Below are positions 1-7,083 of a DNA stretch of 9,326 nt, one piece after another; within the stretch, counting starts at the first letter, position 1; every line of letters begins with the position of its first letter. Source of the DNA: Pseudomonadota bacterium (lineage in GTDB: Bacteria > Pseudomonadota > Gammaproteobacteria > Xanthomonadales > Xanthomonadaceae); NCBI GenBank assembly GCA_023439425.1, contig JAEXNZ010000235.1, positions 1 through 9,326 of the forward strand. The letters are read 5' to 3'. The notes below the pieces were generated by a model. The model saw only the letters and a program-made list of their open reading frames with translations. It did not search any database and was not told the DNA's origin. Both the position numbers and the translations under genes were made by a program.

Positions 1-118
1 GGTTGCCCGCGGTACGCAGGCTGTGAATCAGACCCTTGCGCTCGTAGAAGTGCAAAGCCGACACTGCCACCCCGCTGCGGCGCGCCACCTCACCTACACT
101 CAGCTCCTGCGCGATCAC
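1..118 (-). CDS. soxR: SoxR redox-sensing MerR-family activator (5' part only)
   Basis: This is the N-terminal 39 codons of a MerR-family regulator; the rest lies beyond the left edge. The translation reads VIAQELSVGEVARRSG, then VAVSALHFYERKGLI and HSLRTAGN. This is the winged-helix DNA-binding start that is characteristic of SoxR (the SVGEVARRSGVAVSALHFYE type). SoxR is a cytoplasmic dimer with one [2Fe-2S] cluster per monomer. Oxidation of the cluster by redox-cycling drugs turns on target promoters. The cluster cysteines lie in the missing C-terminal part and cannot be checked. The GTG start at 118 is forced because an in-frame TGA lies at 130-128. GAGG (129-126 on this strand) sits 7 nt upstream of it and is part of the SoxR box. 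The gene is divergent from the efflux gene, a normal arrangement for a SoxR target in non-enteric bacteria. Confidence 0.9.
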   Translation of the reverse strand, partial: MIAQELSVGEVARRSGVAVSALHFYERKGLIHSLRTAGN

Positions 119-121
119 GCC

Positions 122-152
122 TTGACCTCAACCATGGTTAAGGTGTGATCCT
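122..152 (+). promoter_or_regulatory. Predicted SoxR-dependent promoter of the efflux gene
   Basis: A -35-like TTGACC (122-127) is followed by a 19-bp spacer and a weak -10-like GATCCT (147-152). An over-long 19-bp spacer containing the operator is the hallmark of MerR/SoxR-activated promoters, in which the activator untwists the DNA. The -35 matches four of six consensus bases, but the -10 matches only three, so the exact -10 is uncertain. TGTGAT at 144-149 is an alternative. Transcription would start near 159, giving a leader of about 48 nt. Confidence 0.5.
125..144. promoter_or_regulatory. SoxR box operator between soxR and the efflux gene
   Basis: The 20-bp dyad ACCTCAACCATGGTTAAGGT is palindromic except for one symmetric base pair. 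Its 18-bp core, CCTCAA-CCATGG-TTAAGG, matches the known SoxR box layout (CCTCAA-N6-TTGAGG) in all but one outer-half base. It sits in the intergenic region between soxR and an MFS gene. The soxR start codon is only 6 bp from its edge, so SoxR bound here could also influence its own gene. Confidence 0.82.
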
Positions 153-206
153 GCGTGACCTCGGCGCGCATCGCAAGCGCCGCTGTCTCTGATTTTCTGG
201 ATTGCC

Positions 207-1568
207 ATGTCGTCTGAACCCTTGTCCGCTGCCACCGCCCCTGCCGGGGACTCCATTCTTTCGCCGCGCTACCGCGCCACCACCGTGGGCATGGTGGCGC
301 TGGTCTCGCTGCATGCGTTCGAGGCGCTGGCCGTGGCGGCCGCGATGCCGACCGTGGCCACCGCGCTGGACGGATTACGCCTGTATGCCCTCGCCTTTGG
401 CGGCACGCTGGCCACCAGCGTGATCGGCATGACGCTGGCCGGGCGCTGGAGCGACCAGCAAGGTCCTGCGCGGCCGTTGTGGCTGGGTCTGGCCTGCTTC
501 ATTGCCGGCCTGCTGGTGGCGGGGCTGGCCCAGCACATGCCGGTGCTGGTGCTGGGCCGGCTGCTGCAGGGGCTGGGGGCGGGTGCCATTTCGGTGTCGC
601 TGTATGTGCTGGTCGGGCGCTGCTACCCCGAAGCGCTGCGCCCACGGGTGTTTGCGGCGTTCTCGGCCGGCTGGGTGGTGCCTTCGCTGGTCGGCCCGGC
701 CATCAGTGGACTGATCGTGCAGCACCTGGGCTGGCGTTGGGTGTTTCTGGGCGTGCCGCTGCTGGCATTGCCGGCCGCATGGTTGCTGCGCCCGGCGCTG
801 CGGCAGGTGCAGACGCGCACGCAGGCGGCCGCTCCCGGGAATGCGGTGGTGCGCTGGGCCGCCGGCGCGGCATTGGCCGCCCTGCTGCTGTACGTGGGTG
901 GCCAGCAGACCGGTTTCGCCGCCGCAGCATTGATGCTGCCGGCCACCCTGGCGCTGCTGCTGTGCAGCTGGAAACTGCTGCCGGCTGGCACCTTGCAGCT
1001 GCGCCGTGGCCTGCCCAGCGTGATTGCCCTACGTGGCATCGCCGCGTCGGCCTTCTTCGGCTGCGAGGCATTCCTGCCACTGCTGCTGCAACGGGAACGC
1101 GGATTGAGCCCGCTGCTGGCGGGCGTGGCGCTCAGCCTGGGCGCACTCGGCTGGTTCAGCGGCAGCTGGTTCCAGGGCCATCAGGGCCAGGGCTGGTCGC
1201 GGCGGCAGCTGCTGCATGCCGGTGCGCTGCTGATGTGTGGCGGGATCATTGCCACCGCGCTGGCGCTGCAGCCGGGCGTGCCGCTATGGCTGGCGCTGGG
1301 CGGCTGGACGCTGACCGGACTGGGCATGGGGCTGATCTACCCCAGCCTGTCAGTGCTGACCTTGTCGTTGTCGCCGCCGGCGCAGCAGGGGGCAAACAGC
1401 TCGGCATTGCAGCTGAGTGAGGCGTTGGCGGTGGCGACGACGCTGGCGGTTTCCGGGTCGGTGTTTGCGATCATGCTTAGTGTGGATGTGGTGCTGGGGT
1501 ATCTGCTGATCTTCGGGGTGATGCTGGGTTTGGCCGCCTTGGGTGTGGTGGTGGCGCGGCGGGTGTGA
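207..1568 (+). CDS. mfsA: MFS multidrug/paraquat efflux transporter, MfsA type
   Basis: A 453-residue polytopic inner-membrane protein with about 12-14 hydrophobic segments. The first is near residues 26-48 and the last near 428-450. The loop after segment 2 carries an MFS motif-A-like GRWSDQQG (residues 79-86). Segment 4 has GRLLQGLGAG (117-126), as in drug:proton antiporters. The family exports drugs using the proton gradient. The divergent soxR and the SoxR box in the promoter fit the described S. maltophilia mfsA, a SoxR-controlled gene for paraquat resistance; this assignment rests on context and family, not on alignment. The start ATG has only a weak upstream ribosome site (CTGGA). The stop codon is 2 bp from that of the convergent hydrolase gene, leaving no space for a terminator. 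The last 50 codons are richer in G-ending codons, but nothing suggests transfer. Confidence 0.85.
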   Translation: MSSEPLSAATAPAGDSILSPRYRATTVGMVALVSLHAFEALAVAAAMPTVATALDGLRLYALAFGGTLATSVIGMTLAGRWSDQQGPARPLWLGLACFIAGLLVAGLAQHMPVLVLGRLLQGLGAGAISVSLYVLVGRCYPEALRPRVFAAFSAGWVVPSLVGPAISGLIVQHLGWRWVFLGVPLLALPAAWLLRPALRQVQTRTQAAAPGNAVVRWAAGAALAALLLYVGGQQTGFAAAALMLPATLALLLCSWKLLPAGTLQLRRGLPSVIALRGIAASAFFGCEAFLPLLLQRERGLSPLLAGVALSLGALGWFSGSWFQGHQGQGWSRRQLLHAGALLMCGGIIATALALQPGVPLWLALGGWTLTGLGMGLIYPSLSVLTLSLSPPAQQGANSSALQLSEALAVATTLAVSGSVFAIMLSVDVVLGYLLIFGVMLGLAALGVVVARRV

Positions 1569-1570
1569 GG

Positions 1571-3499
1571 TCAGTCGCCCATTTCCTCCAGGTCCTCGCG
1601 CAGAATCCGGCGGATTTCCAGCACCGCCTGCGGGGTTTCCTGCACGCTGTGCCCGGAGATGATCACTTTTTCCGACAACGCGCCCGGCAGATGTGCGCTC
1701 CAGTAAGGCACCAGCCCGTCGTCGGACTGCTCCAGCGGCACCTCGGGTTTACGCTGGGCGATGATGGAGTGATATTTCAGCCCCGGGCGAATCGGCAGCG
1801 CGCTCGATGCCTTCACGAACGGGTCGTCGGCCTTGAGGTTGTCGATGCTGTTGGGAATGACCAGCTTCTTCGGCTGCGCTGACTGCGCTTCGGCCTGCTG
1901 CAGGGTCTGGAACACGTCCTCGAACTTGCCCAGCAGGGTGATCGGCAAACGCACCAGCCGTCCGATCAGCCGCCCGAACCGGTTGCCGGCGATATCCGTG
2001 CCCTTGTGCGGGGCGGCGATGAAGATCGCGCGTTCCACGTTGGGTTCGGCATCGAAGTGCAGCAGCGGACCGAGCTTGGTCTGCACGCGCTTCAACCGCT
2101 CACCCTTCAGGTTGTAATTGGCCAGCAGGTCGTTCCACAGCACCTCACCGGAGTCGCTCAACAACAGCCGCGCCAGCACCCCGCCCATGCTGTGGCCGAT
2201 GAACACCATGTCCTTGGATGCCCGCGATGTGCCGTTCGGATCAAAATGGCGAAGCGTGTTGTTGAACGCCTGGTCGATCTCGTAGCGGTTCAGCGCAATC
2301 GGTGCGTTGGTCGGGTAGTAGACCTGCCAGACCTGGAAGTGCTGGCGCAGCTCCGGGTCGCCCAGGATCTCATTGGCCACGTTGACCCAGGCTTCCGGGC
2401 TGCTGCCCAGCCCATGCAGCATGAAGATGATGCGGCGGTTGGGGTCCCAGGGCTGCATCAGGTACATGTGCGGCTCGGCAATGCCTTCGCTCATGCCGAA
2501 CAGGGTGCGCAGCGACTGGGTGGCGAAGCCGCTCTGCGCCAGCCACATGCCATATGCGGCGGTGAAGTTGCCGGCCAGCGGCACCTTTTCGCCATGCAGC
2601 TCCACGCTTTCGGTGGACTCGGGCGAGTACACATCGAACAGCACCTGGGTAGTCTCCAGCACCTCCTGCAGGCTGTTGCCCCTGAACTTCAGCAACGCCG
2701 TGGCGTTGATCGCCGACATTTCGCTGTACTGCGGAATCTCGGCCTTCTCACCCGTAGGCGGAGCGATCAATTTAGGCGGGTCCATCATCACCACCAGCTC
2801 GGCCCCGAAGCCATCACGGCGATAGGTGCTGCGCAGGCCGGCAAAGCTCAGCGACGAGGCCGGGGCCATGCTTGTGGGAATGCTGGTCAGTCGCAGCTGG
2901 TCGAAGTCGGAGGTCAGCGTCCAGCGCTCCCCTTCCACCGCCGCGTTGTAATCCTCGCCTTCCAGCGCGCTTTCGCGGCTGCGCTTGAACACCACCGCGG
3001 CAGTCTGCTCGGCAGCGTAGTTGTAGTAATCGCGCACCTGGGTCTGTCGATCCTCGAAGGCCCGCTGCGACGGCGTGCGTCCGCTGAAGAACAGGTAGGC
3101 ATACGCGTAGCGCGCGGCCTCCAGCCAGGCATCCAGTGCCGCATCGGACATGGGATGTTTGTCGCGGTCCTTGGGCTTGGCGCTGAGTGCGAGTGCATTC
3201 TTCACCCAGAGTTCGGACAACGCGGACAAGCGCTGTTCCTCGGGTATGTCCACCGTGGCCTTGAGTGTTTTCTCGCAGGTCACGATGTCCTTTTCGCACT
3301 GGTCCTCGTTCAACCCGATCACGCTAAGGGTTTCCCGCGAGGCGGCGCTGAAGTCACCGCTGGTCAGCACGTCGCCACGCTTGTTGGCCAGGTACTCCGT
3401 GGGCGCGACCTGCTTCATGGTGACCATGGCGCAGCCGCTGGTCAGCAGCAGGGTCACGGCGGCAAGCAGCGGCCCGAGGCGACGGAAGGCGACGCTCAT
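1571..3499 (-). CDS. Lipoprotein alpha/beta hydrolase (lipase/esterase-like) with large orphan N-terminal region
   Basis: A 642-residue predicted lipoprotein. The signal peptide has basic residues at 6-7, a hydrophobic core, and a lipobox LTSGC ending at Cys23. Ala at the +2 position favours the outer membrane. Residues 24 to about 340 match nothing I recognise and include a helix-rich, Ala/Tyr-rich stretch near 118-170. The C-terminal part is a clear alpha/beta hydrolase: oxyanion-hole HGLGSS (362-367), nucleophile elbow GHSMGG (435-440, Ser437), AAPHKGT (495-501), an acid in QSDDGLVPYW (Asp593 or Asp594), and His617 in ISGHS. The triad is complete, so an ester or acyl bond is the likely target; the substrate is unknown. 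The start ATG overlaps the stop of the upstream DUF4105 gene (ATGA). A GGAG lies about 8-9 nt ahead of it, suggesting translational coupling and a shared role in the envelope. Confidence 0.85.
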   Translation of the reverse strand: MSVAFRRLGPLLAAVTLLLTSGCAMVTMKQVAPTEYLANKRGDVLTSGDFSAASRETLSVIGLNEDQCEKDIVTCEKTLKATVDIPEEQRLSALSELWVKNALALSAKPKDRDKHPMSDAALDAWLEAARYAYAYLFFSGRTPSQRAFEDRQTQVRDYYNYAAEQTAAVVFKRSRESALEGEDYNAAVEGERWTLTSDFDQLRLTSIPTSMAPASSLSFAGLRSTYRRDGFGAELVVMMDPPKLIAPPTGEKAEIPQYSEMSAINATALLKFRGNSLQEVLETTQVLFDVYSPESTESVELHGEKVPLAGNFTAAYGMWLAQSGFATQSLRTLFGMSEGIAEPHMYLMQPWDPNRRIIFMLHGLGSSPEAWVNVANEILGDPELRQHFQVWQVYYPTNAPIALNRYEIDQAFNNTLRHFDPNGTSRASKDMVFIGHSMGGVLARLLLSDSGEVLWNDLLANYNLKGERLKRVQTKLGPLLHFDAEPNVERAIFIAAPHKGTDIAGNRFGRLIGRLVRLPITLLGKFEDVFQTLQQAEAQSAQPKKLVIPNSIDNLKADDPFVKASSALPIRPGLKYHSIIAQRKPEVPLEQSDDGLVPYWSAHLPGALSEKVIISGHSVQETPQAVLEIRRILREDLEEMGD

Positions 3500-4509
3500 C
3501 GGCCAGACTCCGGGTCAACCCCTGGCATGCCCACCCGGATCAAGCGTGAGAACTCCGGGTCATCGCCGGCCGCACGCGCACGCTCGGTGATGCGGCCACG
3601 CGCTTTCAACGTGGCGAAATCCACCCCGGGCGTGAGTACGCCCAGGTCACGCGCGTATTCGGCGAAATAGCCCGACACCAGCAGGCGGTAATCCAGCGGA
3701 AGACCGGGCGCGATCTGCTTGGCCAGCTCATACACGATGGTGGTGCAGTTGCTGGTCAGCGTGTTGTAGAACGCCGGCGTGGCGTCCAGTTTGCGGGCCT
3801 CGCCCAGGTAGGACACGAACAGCCCCTTGAGCTGCTCGGGGTTCATACCTGTCAGGCGATACAGATAGACGTCCTCGCCGCGCACATTGCTGCGCACTTT
3901 GACGATGTCGGTTTCTTCCGCCGCCACCAGAGTCATCTCGAATTTGCGGAAGAACCCACCCAGCGCCGAGAAGCTTTCACCGCGCTCCTTGCGGATCTCC
4001 AGCGAGAACACCAGTTGCCGGCCGTCCTCGAAACCGAAGCTGACCAGGGTGTGCGCAATCATCGGCCCCATCCAGTAGGACAGGACCAGATCGGCCGAAC
4101 GCAGCTGGTCCAGATCATACTCGCGCCGTTCCCAGCGCACGTCGTAATCGTCCTCGGTGCGCCAGGTGAAGTTGCGCACGTTATCCAGCACCACGTGCTG
4201 GCCGTCGAAGGACACAACCTTCAGGCGTTGGGCAACATCATCGGCCCATTCCCGGTCCTGGCGTGGGCTGAGCAGCAGCCACCACAGGCCGGTGGCAACC
4301 AGCACAGCGGCAAACAGGGCACCCGGCCAGCGACCAGCGCGCGCCCGTGCCACGGCCACGGTGGTGATCAGGGCAAATCCGCCCCAAGCCACCAGCGCCA
4401 CGCACCGGACCCAACCTGGTCCGGGCAGCTGATACGTCAGCATGCCTGCCACCCATAACGCCGCCACCAGCATGATCCCTGCCAGTCCCCACCGTCCTGC
4501 TGTCTTCAC
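3496..4509 (-). CDS. DUF4105 (Lnb N-terminal-like) membrane-anchored Cys/His protein
   Basis: A 337-residue protein with three N-terminal transmembrane segments (about 8-26, 34-54 and 63-80), followed by a soluble domain that is probably periplasmic. The soluble part matches the DUF4105 pattern. It has FTWRTEDDYDVRWE (114-127), a block with YWMGPMIAHTLVSFGF (145-160, His153), and LTSNCTT (251-257, Cys255); His153 and Cys255 are the probable catalytic pair of this NlpC/P60-like Cys fold. In Bacteroides a member called Lnb is a lipoprotein N-acyltransferase. Whether this proteobacterial protein shares that activity is unknown. The start is GTG at 4509: an upstream in-frame TAA excludes a longer form, and the nearby ATG is in another frame. 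A weak GACGGA lies upstream. The 3' end overlaps the lipoprotein hydrolase start by 4 bp, so the two genes form an operon. Confidence 0.82.
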   Translation of the reverse strand: MKTAGRWGLAGIMLVAALWVAGMLTYQLPGPGWVRCVALVAWGGFALITTVAVARARAGRWPGALFAAVLVATGLWWLLLSPRQDREWADDVAQRLKVVSFDGQHVVLDNVRNFTWRTEDDYDVRWERREYDLDQLRSADLVLSYWMGPMIAHTLVSFGFEDGRQLVFSLEIRKERGESFSALGGFFRKFEMTLVAAEETDIVKVRSNVRGEDVYLYRLTGMNPEQLKGLFVSYLGEARKLDATPAFYNTLTSNCTTIVYELAKQIAPGLPLDYRLLVSGYFAEYARDLGVLTPGVDFATLKARGRITERARAAGDDPEFSRLIRVGMPGVDPESGR

Positions 4510-4597
4510 ACATCGATCCGTCAGTTGAATAGGCGCTAGTTAGCCATAACGGACGTGTACGGGACATGGGTGGGTGGTGCGGCGGGTCGGACGGGCT

Positions 4598-4816
4598 TCA
4601 TCTGCGACCGGCCCCGACCTTCTGCCAAGGAGCCATGCCCTTGCGGGCGTTCAGCCGTGGGCGGCGCAGCGGCAGGCGGCGCGGCATCGGAATGCCGACG
4701 CCCGGGGCGGCCGTATCGTCGGCACGCAGGTCCTCTGCGCGTTCGCCGACCAGCAGGGCCGCCATCTCCTCAAGGCCGTTGCGCATGGTGCGGGCGGCGG
4801 TCTGCAGGACATTCAT
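4598..4816 (-). CDS. Small Arg-rich hypothetical protein (72 aa)
   Basis: Unrecognised 72-residue ORF starting MNVLQTAARTMRNGLEEMAA. Several things support it as a real gene: a GGAG ribosome site 8 nt before the ATG, a very strong bias to G/C in third codon positions, and a sensible protein pattern. That pattern is an amphipathic helix in residues 1-32, an acidic patch (ERAEDLRADD), then a Pro/Arg-rich basic tail (PRRLPLRRPRLNARKG). There is no signal peptide or membrane helix. It lies 88 bp upstream of the DUF4105 gene on the same strand, so co-transcription is possible but not shown. Overlapping plus-strand ORFs of similar size have poorer protein composition and no comparable ribosome site. 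It could still be a chance ORF in GC-rich DNA; conservation would decide. Confidence 0.5.
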   Translation of the reverse strand: MNVLQTAARTMRNGLEEMAALLVGERAEDLRADDTAAPGVGIPMPRRLPLRRPRLNARKGMAPWQKVGAGRR

Positions 4817-4847
4817 GACGGCGTCTCCGGTGGGTTCGGGGACGTCC

Positions 4848-4886
4848 TACCCTACGCACGGGCGCGGGAAAGCCCCGTGCAGGGGA
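4848..4886. other. Imperfect stem-loop in the divergent intergenic region
   Basis: GCACGGG (4856-4862) pairs perfectly with CCCGTGC (4874-4880) around an 11-nt loop. An outer CCC (4850-4852) can pair with GGG (4882-4884) across a small internal bulge. It lacks a T-run on either side, so it is not a standard terminator. On the minus strand it would fall in the leader of the small 72-residue gene if transcription starts upstream of it. Confidence 0.35.
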
Positions 4887-4912
4887 TGTGGCAGTTGGAT
4901 GAAACACCGGCC

Positions 4913-4943
4913 GCAACGCGCACCTGAGACTCATTTGCGTTGC
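4913..4943. repeat. Inverted repeat flanking the predicted Fur site
   Basis: GCAACGC (4913-4919) and GCGTTGC (4937-4943) are perfect 7-bp inverted repeats separated by 17 bp. They enclose the predicted Fur site, and the right arm overlaps the -35 element of the siderophore receptor gene. The dyad could be an operator for a second regulator or chance in GC-rich DNA. Confidence 0.4.
4925..4939 (+). promoter_or_regulatory. Candidate Fur box of the siderophore receptor gene
   Basis: TGAGACTCATTTGCG matches 10 of the first 14 positions of the Fur core TGATAATCATTATCA, keeping the TGA...TCATT...C frame common in GC-rich gammaproteobacteria. It overlaps the predicted -35 of a TonB-dependent siderophore receptor gene, exactly where Fe-Fur would block RNA polymerase. 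The flanks outside the core do not match the 19-bp consensus well, so this is a moderate call. Confidence 0.5.
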
Positions 4944-4963
4944 CGGGGCCGCGTCCCGATAAT
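4935..4963 (+). promoter_or_regulatory. Sigma-70-type promoter of the siderophore receptor gene
   Basis: TTGCGT (4935-4940), a 17-bp spacer, then GATAAT (4958-4963), which is five of six matches to the -10 consensus. The expected start is near 4970, giving a leader of about 20 nt before the ATG at 4990. This short, AT-richer stretch stands out from the GC-rich surroundings. Confidence 0.6.
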
Positions 4964-4989
4964 TCCCGCCTCACCCTTGGAATGCCGCC

Positions 4990-7071
4990 ATGACCGCCCT
5001 GCCGCGTCGCCGTGCCTTGCTGTTAGTGGTTCCCACCCTGCTGGCCAGCGCCCTGGCCCAGGCCCAGGATGCCCGGACCCTGGATGAGGTCACCGTGGTG
5101 GCCAACCGGGCCAGCACCGCGACCAAAACCGACACCCCGCTGACCCAGACCCCGCAGGCGATCAGCGTGGTCAGCAGCGAGCTGTTCACCGACCGGGGCG
5201 CACACAACCTGCAGGAAACCCTGCGCTACAGCGCCGGTGTGACCGCCGATGCCTACGGCCTGGACACCCGCAGCGACGGCAGCACCGTGCGCGGCCTGGA
5301 CCCGGTGCAGTACGTGGACGGCCTGCGCCGCAGCTACGGCTTCAGCCCGCTGGCCCGCACCGAGGTGTACGGGCTGGAGCGCGTGGAAGTGCTGCGTGGC
5401 CCATCCTCGGTGCTGTACGGGGCCGGTGCCACCGGCGGCATCATCAATGCCATGACCAAGCGCCCCACCTTCACCGACATCGGCGGTGAGGTCGGCGTGC
5501 AGCTGGGCAACTTCGACCGCAAGCAGTTCCAGGCCGACGTGGGCGGCAGCTTGAATGACGCCGGCACCGTGGCTGGCCGCGTGGTCGGGCTGGTGCGCGA
5601 TGCCGGCATGCAGACCGATGAAATCGACGATGACCGCATCTACATCGCCCCCTCGCTGAGCTGGCGTGGCGAGAGCACCACCTTCACCCTGCTCACCAGC
5701 TACCAGCACGACAAGACCGCCTCCAGCCAGCAGTTCCTGCCGGTGGTGGCCACCTTGAACGCCGCACCGGGCATGCCGCGTCTGGACCCGGGCACCTTCC
5801 TGGGTGACAAGGACTTCGACAAGCTGGATTCGCGCGTGTACAGCGTGACCGCCCTGTTCGACCACCGCTTCAACGACACCGTAAGCCTGCGCTCGGCCGT
5901 GCGCTACCTGGACGGCAAGACCGAATTCCGCGAGCTGTACCCGGACACCTACACCAACCCGCTGGATCCGTTCATCGACGCCGACAAGCGCCTGGTAAAT
6001 CGCAATGCCTACGGCGTGCGCCCGGACGTTCGCTCGCTGACCAGCGACAACGCCCTGCAGTTCGACTTCGCCACCGGCCCGTTCCAGCACCTGCTGCTGG
6101 CCGGCGTGGACTACAGCGATTACCGCGAGGAATCGCTGCAGCTGGACGCCACCCCCACGCCGATCGACATCTACAACCCTGTCTCCGGTGGCATCGTCAT
6201 CAACGGCTGGAACCGCCTGCCCGACCAGCGCACCACCCAGCTGGGTGTGTATGTGCAGGACCAGATCCGCTGGGCCGACCGGGTTTCGCTGGTGCTGGGC
6301 GCACGCCGTGACCATGCCCGCAGCAAAACCGAGGGCCTGCCCAGCCAGACGGACAACGCCACCACCTTCCGCGCCGGCTTGATCGGCGAGATCGGCGCGG
6401 GCGTTTCGCCATACATCAGCTACAGCGAATCGTTCCTGCCGGTGACCGGGCAGGATCTGTACGGCCGTGCGTTCAAGCCGATGGAAGGCGACCAGTGGGA
6501 AGGCGGCATCAAGTGGCAGCCGGTGGAAACCGTGCTGGTCACCGCGTCGGCCTACCGCATCACTGAAACCAACCGCCAGACCAATGACCCGGACAACGTG
6601 CTCAACGTCATCCAGACCGGTGAGATCGAGTCCAAGGGCGTGGAGCTGGAAGGTCAGTTCGCCTTTGCCCAGGACATCACGCTGACCGCCGCTTATGCGC
6701 GCAACCGCGCCAAGGTGACCAAGAGCAACTTCGAGATGGAAGTGAACCAGCGCCTCAACGACACCCCGCAGGAACTGGCGTCGGTGTGGCTGGCCAAGGG
6801 CTTCCAGATTGATGACGTGTCGCGCCTGCGCGTGGGCCTGGGTGGCCGCTATGTGGGCAACAGCCAGTCGCTGGGTTATGGCGGTTTCATCCGCACGCCC
6901 AGCTACACGCTGGTGGATGCGCTGTTTGAAATCCAGGTGGTGGATTGGACCATGGCGTTGAACATCACCAACCTTTCCGACAAAAAGTATTTCGCGCCGT
7001 GCCGGAATTTCGGGGATTGCTTCACCGGTAATCCGCGTACGGTGACCGGCACGATCAGTTACCGGTTCTGA
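4990..7071 (+). CDS. TonB-dependent siderophore receptor (FhuA/FoxA type)
   Basis: A 693-residue outer-membrane receptor that imports an iron-siderophore with energy from TonB. The signal peptide covers residues 1-25 (cleavage after ALAQA). A TonB-box-like DEVTVVA (32-38) follows. The plug spans about 50-158, with TPQAISVV, the ERVEVLRGPSSVLYG signature (130-144) and GGIIN. The rest is a 22-strand-type barrel ending in SYRF with a terminal aromatic residue. Two cysteines near the end (Cys671 and Cys677, six apart) mirror the C-terminal cysteine pair of FhuA, supporting the hydroxamate/ferrichrome-type siderophore branch. The exact ligand cannot be read from sequence, and no siderophore synthesis genes are nearby, so a xenosiderophore is likely. 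A predicted Fur-type promoter precedes it; a PepSY-TM reductase candidate follows after a REP dimer. The ribosome site is weak (GGA). Confidence 0.92.
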   Translation: MTALPRRRALLLVVPTLLASALAQAQDARTLDEVTVVANRASTATKTDTPLTQTPQAISVVSSELFTDRGAHNLQETLRYSAGVTADAYGLDTRSDGSTVRGLDPVQYVDGLRRSYGFSPLARTEVYGLERVEVLRGPSSVLYGAGATGGIINAMTKRPTFTDIGGEVGVQLGNFDRKQFQADVGGSLNDAGTVAGRVVGLVRDAGMQTDEIDDDRIYIAPSLSWRGESTTFTLLTSYQHDKTASSQQFLPVVATLNAAPGMPRLDPGTFLGDKDFDKLDSRVYSVTALFDHRFNDTVSLRSAVRYLDGKTEFRELYPDTYTNPLDPFIDADKRLVNRNAYGVRPDVRSLTSDNALQFDFATGPFQHLLLAGVDYSDYREESLQLDATPTPIDIYNPVSGGIVINGWNRLPDQRTTQLGVYVQDQIRWADRVSLVLGARRDHARSKTEGLPSQTDNATTFRAGLIGEIGAGVSPYISYSESFLPVTGQDLYGRAFKPMEGDQWEGGIKWQPVETVLVTASAYRITETNRQTNDPDNVLNVIQTGEIESKGVELEGQFAFAQDITLTAAYARNRAKVTKSNFEMEVNQRLNDTPQELASVWLAKGFQIDDVSRLRVGLGGRYVGNSQSLGYGGFIRTPSYTLVDALFEIQVVDWTMALNITNLSDKKYFAPCRNFGDCFTGNPRTVTGTISYRF

Positions 7072-7083
7072 TCGTTGCAGCGT

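Noticed and set aside
479..1420. A 313-codon plus-strand frame inside the efflux gene
   Set aside because: An Ala/Gly/Arg-rich alternative frame with no membrane pattern, fully inside the MFS gene.
2006..3670. A 554-codon plus-strand frame antisense to the lipoprotein hydrolase gene
   Set aside because: Same shadow composition (His/Gln/Arg-rich), no ribosome site or family motif. The minus-strand hydrolase has a complete catalytic triad and a lipobox.
4510..4597. Search for a separate promoter of the DUF4105 gene
   Set aside because: A short GCTAG/TTAGC-like near palindrome and some AT-rich hexamers are present, but no pair with proper spacing was convincing.
4566..5087. Plus-strand ORFs across the 4555-5087 region
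   Set aside because: They run through the predicted receptor promoter and into the receptor gene in another frame, with Arg/Pro/Cys-rich shadow-like sequence. The minus-strand 72-residue ORF is better supported.
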